From an uncultured Eubacteriales bacterium (GTDB lineage Bacteria > Bacillota > Clostridia > Christensenellales > Aristaeellaceae), in the NCBI GenBank assembly GCA_900315585.1, contig OMZP01000033.1:1-40237 (forward strand): a stretch of 40,237 nucleotides of DNA, given 5' to 3'. The notes under the pieces are model-generated. The model saw only the letters and a list, made by a program, of their open reading frames with translations. It did no database searches and was not told the DNA's origin. The translations under genes and the position numbers were made by a program. Below are positions 31,707-39,904 of this stretch, in pieces. Position 1 is the stretch's first letter, and every line of letters begins with the position of its first letter.

Positions 31707-32408
31707 CTAAAACAGCCCTCCCAGCCACTGGGCCACCGGCAAATAGACGCAGGGGATCAGGATCGCCGGGAGCATGTTGCCCACGCGGATGCGGGACTTG
31801 AGGCAGTCCAGGGAGTTGATGCCGATGGCGAGGATCAAGAGCGACCCCACCGCGGACAGATCGGTGATCAGCGCATCCGTGAGGAAGGGCGCGAGCACCC
31901 CCGCCAGCAGCGCGATGCCACCCTGGTAGAGCAGGATGGGCACGGCGGAGAAGATCACGCCGGGTCCGTAGGTGGAGGCCAGGATGATGGAGAACACGCC
32001 GTCCAGGGCCGACTTGGCCATCAGCGTGTCCGGCTTGTTCTGCAGGCCCGCCTCCAGCGCCCCGACAACGGCCATCGCCCCCACGCAGAACAGCAGCGAG
32101 GCGTTCACGAAGCCCGCGGAGAAGCCGGTGTCGCCCTTGGAAAGCTTGCTCTGGGCCCAGTCGCCCAGCCTGCCGATGCCGTCCTCGATCCGCAGCCACT
32201 CCCCGAGCACCGAACCCACGATCACCGACACGATCACGCAGAGCGTGTTCTGGGTCTTCAGCGCGCCGGAGATGCCGATGATCATCACGCACAGCGCCAG
32301 GCCGTAGTTGATGGTGGCCTTGTACTTTTCCTGGATGCCGCCCCGCAGCAGGCAGCCCAGCAGCCCGCCCAGGACGATGGCCGCTGGATTGGCCCAGATT
32401 CCGAGCAT
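31707..32408 (-). CDS. DUF554-family membrane protein
   Basis: A 233-residue membrane protein with about six or seven hydrophobic helices. Seen: 'IVLGGLLGCLLRGGI', 'ALCVMIIGISGALKTQN', 'IVSVIVGSVLGEWLRIEDGI', 'GFVNASLLFCVGAMAVVGALEAGL' and 'SLLILAIGINSLDCLKSRIRVGNMLPAIL', which match the DUF554 (YdfK-type) family. Function unknown in the family. The ATG at 32408 follows AAGAAGG by 7 nt; an in-frame GTG at 32426 has no site. A perfect CTTTAGT/ACTAAAG palindrome lies 104 nt upstream. Confidence 0.88.
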   Translation of the reverse strand: MLGIWANPAAIVLGGLLGCLLRGGIQEKYKATINYGLALCVMIIGISGALKTQNTLCVIVSVIVGSVLGEWLRIEDGIGRLGDWAQSKLSKGDTGFSAGFVNASLLFCVGAMAVVGALEAGLQNKPDTLMAKSALDGVFSIILASTYGPGVIFSAVPILLYQGGIALLAGVLAPFLTDALITDLSAVGSLLILAIGINSLDCLKSRIRVGNMLPAILIPCVYLPVAQWLGGLF

Positions 32409-32447
32409 GGATTGGCCTTCTTTCACAATGATTCTTTTTCAACAACC

Positions 32448-32506
32448 CCTCCGGCCCTTCGAGCCACCTCCCCTTACACAGGGGAGGCTTCGGACGGGGA
32501 AGGCTT
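32448..32506. repeat. Degenerate GGGGAGG/CCTCCCC palindromic repeat
   Basis: 'CCACCTCCCCTTACACAGGGGAGG' type module followed by GGGGAAGGC, upstream of the DUF554 gene. It resembles the repeat at 36251. Confidence 0.55.
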
Positions 32507-32511
32507 TATAA

Positions 32512-32527
32512 CTTTAGTTCACTAAAG
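32512..32527. promoter_or_regulatory. CTTTAGTTCACTAAAG palindrome
   Basis: A perfect 7-bp inverted repeat with a TC centre in an AT-rich stretch between the DUF554 start and the rpmA terminator. Its size fits an operator; no regulator is known. Confidence 0.3.
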
Positions 32528-32538
32528 CATCCGCCCGC

Positions 32539-32572
32539 GAAAAAGCGCGCCAAAGCAACTTTGACGCGCTCA
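32539..32572 (-). terminator. Intrinsic terminator of rplU-prp-rpmA
   Basis: GCGCG-T-CAAAG and CTTTG-G-CGCGC pair around TTG and are followed by TTTTT, 15 nt past the rpmA stop. Confidence 0.9.
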
Positions 32573-32586
32573 ATCTCCGGTGTGGA

Positions 32587-32883
32587 TTATTCCGCCGCGG
32601 CTTCCGTCTTGGGATAGATGCTGACCTGCTTGCGGGTCTTGCCCAGACGCTCAAACTTCACGACGCCATCCATCTTCGCGTACAGGGTATCATCGTCGCC
32701 GATGCCCACGTTCTTGCCGGGATGGAATTTCGTTCCGCGCTGACGAACGAGAATGTTGCCCGCGAGCACGAACTGGCCGTCCGAACGCTTCACGCCGAGG
32801 CGCTGCGCATGGCTGTCACGGCCGTTGCGGGAGGAACCCATTCCCTTCTTGTGAGCGAAGAGCTGAAGATTCATCATAAACAT
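32587..32883 (-). CDS. rpmA: Ribosomal protein bL27
   Basis: A 98-residue L27. Seen: the Bacillota-specific N-terminal extension MFMMNLQLF, cut by Prp before AHKKG, then '[54 protein letters not shown]'. The mature N-terminus reaches the peptidyl transferase centre. The ATG at 32883 follows GGAGG by 8 nt. Last gene of the rplU-prp-rpmA operon. Confidence 0.98.
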   Translation of the reverse strand: MFMMNLQLFAHKKGMGSSRNGRDSHAQRLGVKRSDGQFVLAGNILVRQRGTKFHPGKNVGIGDDDTLYAKMDGVVKFERLGKTRKQVSIYPKTEAAAE

Positions 32884-32888
32884 GTGCT

Positions 32889-33239
32889 TTACCTCCGTTC
32901 TTCGATAATGCGAACGTTGCGAGGATAACTCCTCTCGATGGCCCGAAGCCCCTCCAGCAGGGTCTCAAGCAGCAGCTGGGCTGCCTCCACCTGCGCTTCG
33001 GTGGCCTGGGGCGTAAGTCTTGCCTCCAATAAGGCGGCTTCATCGTCGATCTCGAACATCACGGGCGCCTTCAGGACGTTTTGAAGCCCGTTCAGCGTAG
33101 TCTGGGTCAGCGCGGAGACGGCGGCGCAGACGATGTCCTCGCCCGCCTCGGCGTAGCCCGTGTGCCCCTGTGCCCGATAGCCCGTGAGGGCTCCGTCCGG
33201 CCTTCTAAAGAAGGAGACGGTGTTGCCAGGCTGCTTCAT
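32889..33239 (-). CDS. prp: Ribosomal-processing cysteine protease Prp
   Basis: A 116-residue protease that removes the L27 N-terminal extension. Seen: His26 in '[11 protein letters not shown]' and Cys38 in '[13 protein letters not shown]', the dyad known in S. aureus Prp (His22/Cys34 there). The start ATG overlaps the rplU stop (TGATG) and there is no separate ribosome binding site, so its translation is probably coupled to L21. Gene order L21-Prp-L27 is the Bacillota standard. Confidence 0.96.
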   Translation of the reverse strand: MKQPGNTVSFFRRPDGALTGYRAQGHTGYAEAGEDIVCAAVSALTQTTLNGLQNVLKAPVMFEIDDEAALLEARLTPQATEAQVEAAQLLLETLLEGLRAIERSYPRNVRIIEERR

Positions 33240-33550
33240 CAGGCGTTGATGGCCGTGATCTCAACCTTGGTGTAGGGCTGACGATGGCCCTGCTTCTTGC
33301 GCTCGTTCTTCTTGGCCTTGTACTTATAGACGACGATCTTCTTGCCCTTCACCTGGGCCAGAACCTTGCCTTCGACCTTCGCGCCCTCAACCACGGGCGT
33401 GCCGACCTTGGCCTGGTCCGCTTCGCCGACGAGAAGTACCTCGTCAAAAGTAACCGCTTCATCCGCCTGAGCGTTGAGCTTCTCTACGAAGATAACGTCG
33501 CCCTGCTGAACACGGTACTGCTTGCCACCGGTCTTAATGACTGCGTACAC
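33239..33550 (-). CDS. rplU: Ribosomal protein bL21
   Basis: A 103-residue L21 starting '[25 protein letters not shown]' and ending '[16 protein letters not shown]'. The GTG at 33550 lies 8 nt after AGGAGG; the in-frame GTG at 33559 falls inside that site. First gene of the operon, downstream of a structured leader and a consensus promoter. Confidence 0.97.
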   Translation of the reverse strand: MYAVIKTGGKQYRVQQGDVIFVEKLNAQADEAVTFDEVLLVGEADQAKVGTPVVEGAKVEGKVLAQVKGKKIVVYKYKAKKNERKKQGHRQPYTKVEITAINA

Positions 33551-33559
33551 GCGTTGCAC

Positions 33560-33682
33560 CTCCTATACAAAAATCTCGCCGAAACTTGGCAGCAGCCGGA
33601 GGTTCATGGAGCCGGAGCTCTGCAATCAGAGGCTTGCTCCACCTTCCGAACATACATTTTAAGCCGGTTTCGAGCGGCTTAC
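33560..33682 (-). ncRNA. Ribosomal protein L21 leader (probable)
   Basis: The 5' UTR of rplU contains two clear hairpins: AAGCCG/CGGCTT (33680-33661) and GGAGC/GCTCC with an inner CTCTG/CAGAG stem (33640-33614), followed by a further GC-rich segment. Position and length fit the L21 leader family, which is thought to give autoregulation by L21; I cannot align it to the family model here. Confidence 0.6.
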
Positions 33683-33688
33683 CGAATG

Positions 33689-33717
33689 ATTATACTTGTT
33701 TTTTCGGGCCTTGTCAA
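33689..33717 (-). promoter_or_regulatory. Consensus sigma-A promoter of rplU-prp-rpmA
   Basis: TTGACA (33717-33712), exact 17-nt spacer, TATAAT (33694-33689). Both hexamers are perfect. Confidence 0.92.
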
Positions 33718-33760
33718 TCAACTTTGCCGTTTGGCAGGGTCAGAATCGAAAAAATAACAT

Positions 33761-34555
33761 TCATCTTTCTGCACCGCGCAGGCCGCGGATGCGCCGAAGC
33801 ATCTCCGCCGCGTACCGGCGGGCCAGATCAGTGTCAAACGGCTCGCCTTCCGCGCCGTCATAGGCGTCCAGGGCGGATCGGATCAGCGGATGCCAGACCC
33901 CCGGCAGGTGCTCCAGCGCCCACGCGCCGCCCTCCCGCTTGGAGAGCACTTCCCCGTCCTCCAGATACGCCAGCACCCGCGCCAGGTTCAGCGTCAGGTA
34001 CATCGCGTTCCCGTCGATCTCCTCCTCCGCGCCGCGGACGTCCTCCCAGATGGAATCCACGTAACACGCCCTCGGCACCGGGGCGAACACGTCCCCGATG
34101 GCCGCGCCCCACAGACAAACGCCCCGCCCGCGAAGCACGGTGAAGTGGGCCGCCAGATCCCCGTCCGTGCCGCGCATCTTCCGGATGTAGTCCTCCGGGT
34201 CGCGGGCATACCAGTCCGCGTGCATCCGGGACCAATGCAGTTCAAAGGGCGTTGGCCATGCGAAGGGCTTGCAGGCCGCCTCCGTGACGACGCTCATCTC
34301 GATCCCCTTGCCGGGGGCGCGGGCATCCAACTCAACCACCTCGTCCATGAAGGCCCGCCGCTGCTCGTCGGTCATGGGCGCGTCGACGACCACGATGAAG
34401 TCCAGGTCGCTCACCTCGGGGGTGTAGCAGCCCATGGTCGCGGAGCCGTGCAGGTACACGCCCACCAGGCTCCCGCCCAGCGCAGCGCGGGCGGCGGCGG
34501 TGAAGCCGTCGATCAGGCCCCGGGCAATGTCCGGGAGCGCGGTCTTGTCATTCAT
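33761..34555 (-). CDS. Aminoglycoside nucleotidyltransferase-like protein (AadA/DUF4111 type)
   Basis: A 264-residue protein. Seen: nucleotidyltransferase motif G37-S38 ... D50-L-D52 (HGSATMGCYTPEVSDLDFIVV), the candidate catalytic base Glu86 in 'GIEMSVV' (matching Glu87 of AadA), and the AadA-type C-terminal helical domain with 'RGVCLWGAAIGDVFAPV' and 'LTLNLARVLAYLEDGEVLSKREGGAWALEHLP'. Known: AadA and Aad9 adenylylate streptomycin and spectinomycin. Whether this one confers resistance is unknown; chromosomal relatives are often silent. It overlaps the amidase gene by 8 nt and shares an operon with it and a TetR gene. Confidence 0.82.
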   Translation of the reverse strand: MNDKTALPDIARGLIDGFTAAARAALGGSLVGVYLHGSATMGCYTPEVSDLDFIVVVDAPMTDEQRRAFMDEVVELDARAPGKGIEMSVVTEAACKPFAWPTPFELHWSRMHADWYARDPEDYIRKMRGTDGDLAAHFTVLRGRGVCLWGAAIGDVFAPVPRACYVDSIWEDVRGAEEEIDGNAMYLTLNLARVLAYLEDGEVLSKREGGAWALEHLPGVWHPLIRSALDAYDGAEGEPFDTDLARRYAAEMLRRIRGLRGAER

Positions 34556-35492
34556 CTGCCCGCTCCCCGCCGTCGCGAAGGGTGATGTAGTCGATGATGC
34601 CGTCGGTCAGTCCCGCCGCCAGCTGCCACTGGTAGTCCGGGTCGTTGAGCAGATGATCCTCGGTGGGGTTGGACAGGAAGCCGCACTCCACCATGATGCA
34701 GGGCACCTCGGACCAGTTCTGGCCGGTGTAGTTGTCGTTCTGCACGATGGCGTGGGGCTTGGCGCCGGTGGCCTCGCACACCCGGGGCAGGATAGCCTCG
34801 GCGGCACGATAGCTCTCCCCGGCGATGGCGTTGCTGCGGCTGCAATACAGGCCGATGCCGTTGGCGCCGCGGTTCTCCGAGCCGTCGCAGTGGATGCGCA
34901 GCACCAGGTCCACGCCCAGCGCGTTCATCATCTTCGCCCGCTCCTGGTTGGAGATGTCCACGTCGTGGCTCTCCCGGGTCATGTAGACCTCCGCGCCCTG
35001 GCTCTGCAGGGCGTCCCGCAGCTTGAAGGCGATCTCCAGCACCGTCTGGTACTCCGGGATGCGCGTCTCCACGCCGGTGGTGCCGGTGGTGACCTTGGCC
35101 TTCGTCTGCGTGCTGTCGGGGGCCACGGTCTCCTTCTCGTTGTTGCCGTGGGCCTGGTGGCCGGGGTCGAGGCCGATCTTCACGCCCGTCAGCGGCAGGC
35201 ACTCCAGCTGCTCCACCACGCTCTCCACCGGCTCCTCCTCGATGGGAGCCGCCTCGATCGGTTCCTCCTCGACGGGGACTTCCTCGGCGGAGACCTCTTC
35301 TATAGGCGCTTCCTCGGCCGGGGTCTCTTCAATCGGCGCTTCTTCCGCCGACTCCGCCGGCGCTTCCGTCGGTTCGACGAACACGGTCTCCGCCGTCGGG
35401 GCCGCCGTCACTTCCACGGCGGGTGCCTCCTCCGCGAAGACCGTCGTCATCAGCAGCAAAACCAAACAGCTCAAAAGAATTCTTCTGAACAT
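34548..35492 (-). CDS. Secreted N-acetylmuramoyl-L-alanine amidase (Amidase_3)
   Basis: A 314-residue wall hydrolase. The ATG at 35492 follows AAGGA by 9 nt. Seen: signal peptide (MFRRILLSCLVLLLMTTVFAEE), a Glu/Pro/Ala-rich spacer (about 22-90, EEAPIEE repeats), then an Amidase_3 domain with zinc ligands His112 (LDPGHQ), Glu142 (GVETRIPEY) and His201 (LRIHCD), and catalytic Glu269 (MVECGFLSNPTED). It cleaves the bond between MurNAc and L-Ala of peptidoglycan. The gene lies between tetR and the nucleotidyltransferase gene in one operon. Similar enzymes act in cell separation and in spore cortex or mother-cell lysis. Confidence 0.93.
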   Translation of the reverse strand: MFRRILLSCLVLLLMTTVFAEEAPAVEVTAAPTAETVFVEPTEAPAESAEEAPIEETPAEEAPIEEVSAEEVPVEEEPIEAAPIEEEPVESVVEQLECLPLTGVKIGLDPGHQAHGNNEKETVAPDSTQTKAKVTTGTTGVETRIPEYQTVLEIAFKLRDALQSQGAEVYMTRESHDVDISNQERAKMMNALGVDLVLRIHCDGSENRGANGIGLYCSRSNAIAGESYRAAEAILPRVCEATGAKPHAIVQNDNYTGQNWSEVPCIMVECGFLSNPTEDHLLNDPDYQWQLAAGLTDGIIDYITLRDGGERADE

Positions 35493-35504
35493 GGTCACTC
35501 GTCC

Positions 35505-36194
35505 TTACTCCTTCAACAGCGCGGCGCTGGCCTGCCAGCTGCCCACCAGCCTCGCCGCGTCAAACAGCTTCAGCGACCCAAAGGGCGCGCCTGCCAGTTC
35601 CTCGGCGGCCTCCCGCCAGGCGTTCAAAAGCTCCAGCATGTCGATCAGGGCGTCCGGGTTGTCGGCCTGCCGGGCCAGCAGCGTGCAGGCCTCCTCGTCC
35701 GCGTCCAGCGCCAGCAGCAGAAGCAGCTTCGCCACCTCCAGGGGATGGCGCACATGGAAGCTGCCGTCGGCCACGCCCTCGCCGATCACGTCGGCCACGT
35801 GGGGCGCGAGGCGGTCCAGCAGGATGCGGCGATGGTGCTCGCGCATGGCGGCGTCGCCGTCGATGTAGCACAGCTTCAGCATCAGCGTGGCGAAGCGCAG
35901 GTCCTCCCGCTCGTAGAGGTTTGCCATGCCCAGCAGCAGGTTCAGCCGGTCCACAGCGTTGCGGCGGCTGCCGTAGAGCTCGGCAGTCAGCTTCTCGAAC
36001 CGGGCCTCGGCGCGGCGCTCGCTGACGGCGCGGAGCACGGCCTCCTTGGAATCGAAGTAGTGGTAGAAGCCGCCCTTGGACATGTCCATCGCGTCCAGGA
36101 TGTCCTGCACGGAGGTGCGGTCGTAGCCCTTCTCAAAGAACAGCTTCTCGGCGGCGTCCAACAGCTGAGCGCGTTTCAGTTCGCCCTTTTTCAT
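35505..36194 (-). CDS. TetR-family transcriptional regulator
   Basis: A 229-residue regulator. Seen: N-terminal helix-turn-helix (KKGELKRAQLLDAAEKLFFEKGYDRTSVQDILDAMDMSKGGFYHYFDSKEAVL, about 3-55), the hallmark of TetR, and a helical ligand-binding C-domain. The ATG at 36194 follows GGGGAGG by 7 nt. It is the first gene of the tetR-amidase-nucleotidyltransferase set (12 nt to the amidase). Its ligand is unknown; self-repression is typical of the family. Confidence 0.93.
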   Translation of the reverse strand: MKKGELKRAQLLDAAEKLFFEKGYDRTSVQDILDAMDMSKGGFYHYFDSKEAVLRAVSERRAEARFEKLTAELYGSRRNAVDRLNLLLGMANLYEREDLRFATLMLKLCYIDGDAAMREHHRRILLDRLAPHVADVIGEGVADGSFHVRHPLEVAKLLLLLALDADEEACTLLARQADNPDALIDMLELLNAWREAAEELAGAPFGSLKLFDAARLVGSWQASAALLKE

Positions 36195-36250
36195 GGTGGT
36201 ACCTCCCCTTGGTTGTGTGTCGTTTCAATGCCTTGTATCCGCCTTCGACA

Positions 36251-36430
36251 ATCCCTCCGTCACGGCTGCGCCGTGCCACCTCCCTTTACACAAGTGAGGC
36301 TTGGTTGGCATTTGCCTTGGCTCCCCTGTGTAAGGAGGGCCAAGCGCCCGGAAAACAGCACAGTGCGCTGTTTTCAGTGAGGCCGGGCCGGTAGGCCCCT
36401 GTCGCTGTCACCGCAGGTGACTGAGGGGTT
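36251..36430. repeat. Palindromic repeat cluster between tetR and ygiQ
   Basis: A degenerate copy of the CCTCC...GGAGG family (CCACCTCCCTTTACACAAGTGAGG ... CTCCCCTGTGTAAGGAGG), an AAAACAGCACAGTGCGCTGTTTT hairpin-like pair and a CACCGCAGGTGA palindrome. Nothing else is visible in this 245-nt gap. Confidence 0.6.
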
Positions 36431-36439
36431 GTCTGTGTT

Positions 36440-38344
36440 TCATCTTTTATTCGGTCTTTTCCTTCCCTTGTCAGGATGTTTCTTATATCCCGGTTCCCTT
36501 TGGGACTGTTGTTTTTTCTTCTTTATCGGCTCTGGCTTGGTATCCGGCTTTGTCTTTCTTTCGTAGGGCGGGATCAGGCATTCCTTCCCCCAGCCAATCA
36601 AATCCTCCCGGCCCGCCTTCTTCAGCGCCTTCAGCACCAGCGGCCGGTTGTAGGGCTTGAAGTAGTGCATCAGCGCCCGCTGCATGGCCTTCTCCTCCGG
36701 GTCCCGGGGTACATAGACCTCGGTCATGTCCCGCGGGTCCAGGCCCGTGAAGAACATGGCGGTGGACAGGGTGCCGGGGGTCGGGTAGAAGTCCTGCACC
36801 TGGTCCGGGTGCTGGCCGGTGCGCTTCATGTACTGGGCCAGCAGGATAGCGTCGTCCAGGGTGCAGCCGGGATGGCTGGACATGAAGTAGGGCACCAGGT
36901 ACTGCTTGAGGCCCAGGGCCTCGTTCACCTGTTTGTACCGCTTCACGAACTCGTCATAAGTCTCCACGTTGGGCTTGCCCAGATAGTGGAGCACCCGCGG
37001 GCTCACGTGCTCCGGGGCCACCTTCAGCTGCCCGGACACGTGGTGCTCGGCCAGCTCCCGCAGGAAGTTCCCCTTTTTGTCCGCCAGCACGTAATCGTAG
37101 CGGATGCCGCTCCTGACGAACACCTTCTTCACCCCCGGCAGCTGCCTGAGAGACCGGAGGATGTCGATGTACTCCCGGTGGTCCGCCTGCATATTCGGGC
37201 AGGGCTTCGGGAACAGGCACTGGCGGTTCACGCAGGCCCCGGCCTTCAGCTGCTTGTCGCAGGCGGGGCGGCGGAAGTTGGCCGTGGGGCCGCCCACGTC
37301 GTGGATGTAGCCCTTGAACCCCGGCTGCTTCGTCAGCAGTTTGCCCTCCTCCAGGATGGACTGCTTGCTGCGGGCCGTGACGATGCGGCCCTGGTGGAAG
37401 GTCAGCGCGCAGAAGGAACAGGCGCCGAAGCAGCCCCGCACCGAGGCGATGGAGAACTTCACTTCCTCGATGGCCGGGATGCCGCCCGCCTTGTCGTACA
37501 TCGGGTGCCAGGTGCGCGCATACGGCAGCGCGTAGGTCGCGTCCAGCTCCTTCTGGGTCAGCGGCAGATCCGGCGCGTTTTGCAGCATCCACCTCTTCCC
37601 GTGCTTCTGGGCGATGGGCTTGCCGCGCACCGGGTCCTGCTGGTCGTACTGCACCTTGAAGGCCTCGGCGTAGGCCCGCTTGTTCCGGGCCACCTCCTCC
37701 ATGGGCGCGATCTCGATGAACCCCTTCGGCACCTCCCCGGCCATCACGCAGGTGCCGGGGATGCGCATGTCGGCAAAGTCCCTGCCCGCCGCCATCCACT
37801 CGGCCACCTTCAACACGCTCCGCTCCCCCATGCCGAACATCAGCACGTCCGCGCCGGAATCCACCAGCATGGAGTTGCGCACCCGGTCGTCCCAGTAATC
37901 GTAGTGGGCGAAGCGCCGAAGGGATGCCTCCACTCCGCCGATGGCGATGGGGATGGACCCGTAGGCCTCGCGGATGCGGTTGCAGTAGACGATGGTGGCC
38001 CGGTCCGGGCGGTGCCCTGCCTGGCCGCCGGGGGAATAGGCGTCCTCGCTGCGTTTTTTCTTGGCGGCGGTGTAGTGGTTCACCATGCTGTCGATGACCC
38101 CCGCCGTCACCAGGAAGCCCACCCTTGGACGTCCGAAGGCCTTGAAGGGTTCACAGCTGTGCCAGTCCGGCTGGGGCAGCATGGCCACCTTCCAGCCCGC
38201 GCTCTCCAGCACCCGGCTGATGATGGCCAGGCCGAAGGAGGGGTGATCCACATAGGCGTCGCCGGTGACGTACACGAAATCCGGCGCGTCCCAGCCGAGA
38301 GCGCGCATCTCCTTCGCGTTCACCGGCAGAAAGCCTCTGGCCAT
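36440..38344 (-). CDS. ygiQ: YgiQ-family radical SAM protein
   Basis: A 634-residue, full-length YgiQ-type protein. Seen: N-terminal domain with 'FVYVTGDAYVDHPSFG', then the radical SAM cluster motif C305-x3-C309-x2-C312 (SVRGCFGACSFCALTFHQGR), 'GVEASLRRFAHYDYWDDRVR' and a long C-terminal part ending in a basic tail (KKKQQSQREPGYKKHPDKGRKRPNKR). Known: a 4Fe-4S enzyme that makes a 5'-deoxyadenosyl radical; its substrate is not established. The ATG at 38344 follows GGGAGG by 8 nt. Confidence 0.93.
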   Translation of the reverse strand: MARGFLPVNAKEMRALGWDAPDFVYVTGDAYVDHPSFGLAIISRVLESAGWKVAMLPQPDWHSCEPFKAFGRPRVGFLVTAGVIDSMVNHYTAAKKKRSEDAYSPGGQAGHRPDRATIVYCNRIREAYGSIPIAIGGVEASLRRFAHYDYWDDRVRNSMLVDSGADVLMFGMGERSVLKVAEWMAAGRDFADMRIPGTCVMAGEVPKGFIEIAPMEEVARNKRAYAEAFKVQYDQQDPVRGKPIAQKHGKRWMLQNAPDLPLTQKELDATYALPYARTWHPMYDKAGGIPAIEEVKFSIASVRGCFGACSFCALTFHQGRIVTARSKQSILEEGKLLTKQPGFKGYIHDVGGPTANFRRPACDKQLKAGACVNRQCLFPKPCPNMQADHREYIDILRSLRQLPGVKKVFVRSGIRYDYVLADKKGNFLRELAEHHVSGQLKVAPEHVSPRVLHYLGKPNVETYDEFVKRYKQVNEALGLKQYLVPYFMSSHPGCTLDDAILLAQYMKRTGQHPDQVQDFYPTPGTLSTAMFFTGLDPRDMTEVYVPRDPEEKAMQRALMHYFKPYNRPLVLKALKKAGREDLIGWGKECLIPPYERKTKPDTKPEPIKKKKQQSQREPGYKKHPDKGRKRPNKR

Positions 38345-38383
38345 GGACCGTTCCTCCCTTCCTGGCAGATCATTAGAGTTTCG

Positions 38384-38842
38384 TCATTTCACGCTCTGGA
38401 TGTATTTTTGGATCACGGGACGGATGGGCGGGGAGATCTGATCGAGGTCGATCTCGTCCACGGCGAAGAACCGCAGATCCTCCATCTCGCCGTCCCGCGT
38501 CGCGGGCTCGCCCCGCCACCTCCGGCACAGGTACACGATCTCCACATTGGAGACCTCGTCCCCGTTGGGATAGACGTAGTGGACCTCCGGGCCGGAATTG
38601 ATGTGAAACAGCGTCATCTCCTCCGGCACGAGCCCCATCTCCTCGAACAGCTCCCGCCGGGCGCAGTCCTCCACCCGCTCGTCGATCTCGATGGACCCGC
38701 CGGAGCAGCCCCAGAGATGGTTGTCAGAGCGCCGGCCCAGGAGCAGCCGCCCCGCGCCGTCCACGCAGAGGATGCTGGCGGCGCACTGGATCAGCGTCCG
38801 GTGCCCCACGAGCCTTCTCATTTCCGCGATGTATCCCGTCAT
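38384..38842 (-). CDS. NUDIX hydrolase (first)
   Basis: A 152-residue NUDIX enzyme that hydrolyses a nucleoside diphosphate linked to another group. Seen: complete Nudix box (about 49-71: GSIEIDERVEDCARRELFEEMGL) with the metal-binding RE..EE core at 63-68. The ATG at 38842 follows GGGAGG by 7 nt and overlaps the GrpB stop (ATGA). Substrate not predictable. Confidence 0.9.
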   Translation of the reverse strand: MTGYIAEMRRLVGHRTLIQCAASILCVDGAGRLLLGRRSDNHLWGCSGGSIEIDERVEDCARRELFEEMGLVPEEMTLFHINSGPEVHYVYPNGDEVSNVEIVYLCRRWRGEPATRDGEMEDLRFFAVDEIDLDQISPPIRPVIQKYIQSVK

Positions 38843-39351
38843 ATTCCGGCCTCCCTGTAGATCCTCTCGATAAACGGGCCCTTGTGGGCGATGTACCCTT
38901 CGATGTCCTCCGGGTAGAGCGCCGCGCCCGCCGCCTTGACCCGGCCGTATTCTCTGGCCGCCTCCGGGTGGGCGCGCAGGTAGTCCCGGAAGGCGAGGTG
39001 CCACCTGAGCTCCGCGGAATCCCGGGGGCAGACGTACAGGTGGTGCCTGGGCAGGTGGTCCTTGCCCTCGTACTTGAAGGCCTCCCGCCCGGGAACGCCC
39101 AGGTCGCCCTCGTGGCGATAGCCGACGGCCGCCAGCGCGGCGATGGCAGCGTCCAGGCGGGAAGCGTCTTCGATCACCACGTCGATATCGATGATCGGCT
39201 TCGCGGAAAGCCCCTTTACCGAGGTGCTGCCCACGTGCTCGATGGCCATGGCCAGGTCCCCCAGGGCCGGGCGCAGCTCCGACGCGATGCGCTCAAAGCC
39301 CCGCGTCCAGACCGCGTCATAGGGCACAACGACGACGCGCTTCGTCGTCAT
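38839..39351 (-). CDS. GrpB-family (UPF0157) protein
   Basis: A 170-residue protein of the GrpB/UPF0157 nucleotidyltransferase-fold family. Seen: 'VVVVPYDAVWTRGFERIASELRPALGD', the 'EHVGSTSVKGLSAKPIIDIDVVIED' signature (the GST...DxD nucleotidyltransferase pattern), 'KYEGKDHLPRHHLYVCPRDSAE' and 'HLAFRDYLRAHPEAAREYGRVK'. Activity is not well characterised. It starts inside an ATGA overlap with the upstream NUDIX gene and ends in one with the downstream NUDIX gene, so the three are translationally coupled. Confidence 0.92.
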   Translation of the reverse strand: MTTKRVVVVPYDAVWTRGFERIASELRPALGDLAMAIEHVGSTSVKGLSAKPIIDIDVVIEDASRLDAAIAALAAVGYRHEGDLGVPGREAFKYEGKDHLPRHHLYVCPRDSAELRWHLAFRDYLRAHPEAAREYGRVKAAGAALYPEDIEGYIAHKGPFIERIYREAGI

Positions 39352-39848
39352 GGGCGCTCACCCCCGCTCTCGGTCAGCAGCGCCCGCAGCGCGGTGTACT
39401 CCCGCCGGTACAGGCCCCGGCGCATTTCGTCGGTATCGGCGTATTCCCGATGCCGGGAAAACTCCGCGACGGCCTGTTCAACGGATACCCAGCGGGGCTC
39501 CATGCCCACTTCCTGCTCCCGCTCCGTGAGATGGCGCTGAGTGGTCCCCACGGGCTCGCAGAAGAAATAGTGGCTGACGTACCGGACGTTCTCGTAGTAC
39601 TCGTTGAGCTCCAGCACGCATTCGCCGGGGTCCACGATCCACCCCGTCTCCTCGGCCACCTCCCGGGCGCAGCACGCCGCGGGGGTCTCCCCCGCCTCCA
39701 GGCCGCCACCGGGGATCATGAACTGGCCGGTGCGGGTCTCGTAGGAGATCAGGAGCTCAGCGCCGCGCCGCACGATGCCCCGGCAGGCGGTACGCTGCCG
39801 GTCCCAGTGACCGAAGTAGTTTTGGCCGATGATCTCGATGGTTTGCAT
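39348..39848 (-). CDS. NUDIX hydrolase (second)
   Basis: A 166-residue NUDIX enzyme. Seen: Nudix box (about 48-70) GGLEAGETPAACCAREVAEETG with the RE..EE core at 62-67, and a C-terminal tail 'EPRWVSVEQAVAEFSRHREY'. The ATG at 39848 follows AGGAG by 8 nt. First gene of the NUDIX-GrpB-NUDIX set; the two NUDIX proteins are not close copies of each other. Confidence 0.9.
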   Translation of the reverse strand: MQTIEIIGQNYFGHWDRQRTACRGIVRRGAELLISYETRTGQFMIPGGGLEAGETPAACCAREVAEETGWIVDPGECVLELNEYYENVRYVSHYFFCEPVGTTQRHLTEREQEVGMEPRWVSVEQAVAEFSRHREYADTDEMRRGLYRREYTALRALLTESGGERP

Positions 39849-39904
39849 GGTGGTATCTCCTGGTTGGATGGGGTCCGTTTACGAGGGCGGCAAGGGCGGA
39901 CCTT

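Noticed and set aside
33761..34555. Calling the nucleotidyltransferase a streptomycin/spectinomycin resistance gene.
   Set aside because: The family match supports the fold and active-site residues, but not activity on any drug.
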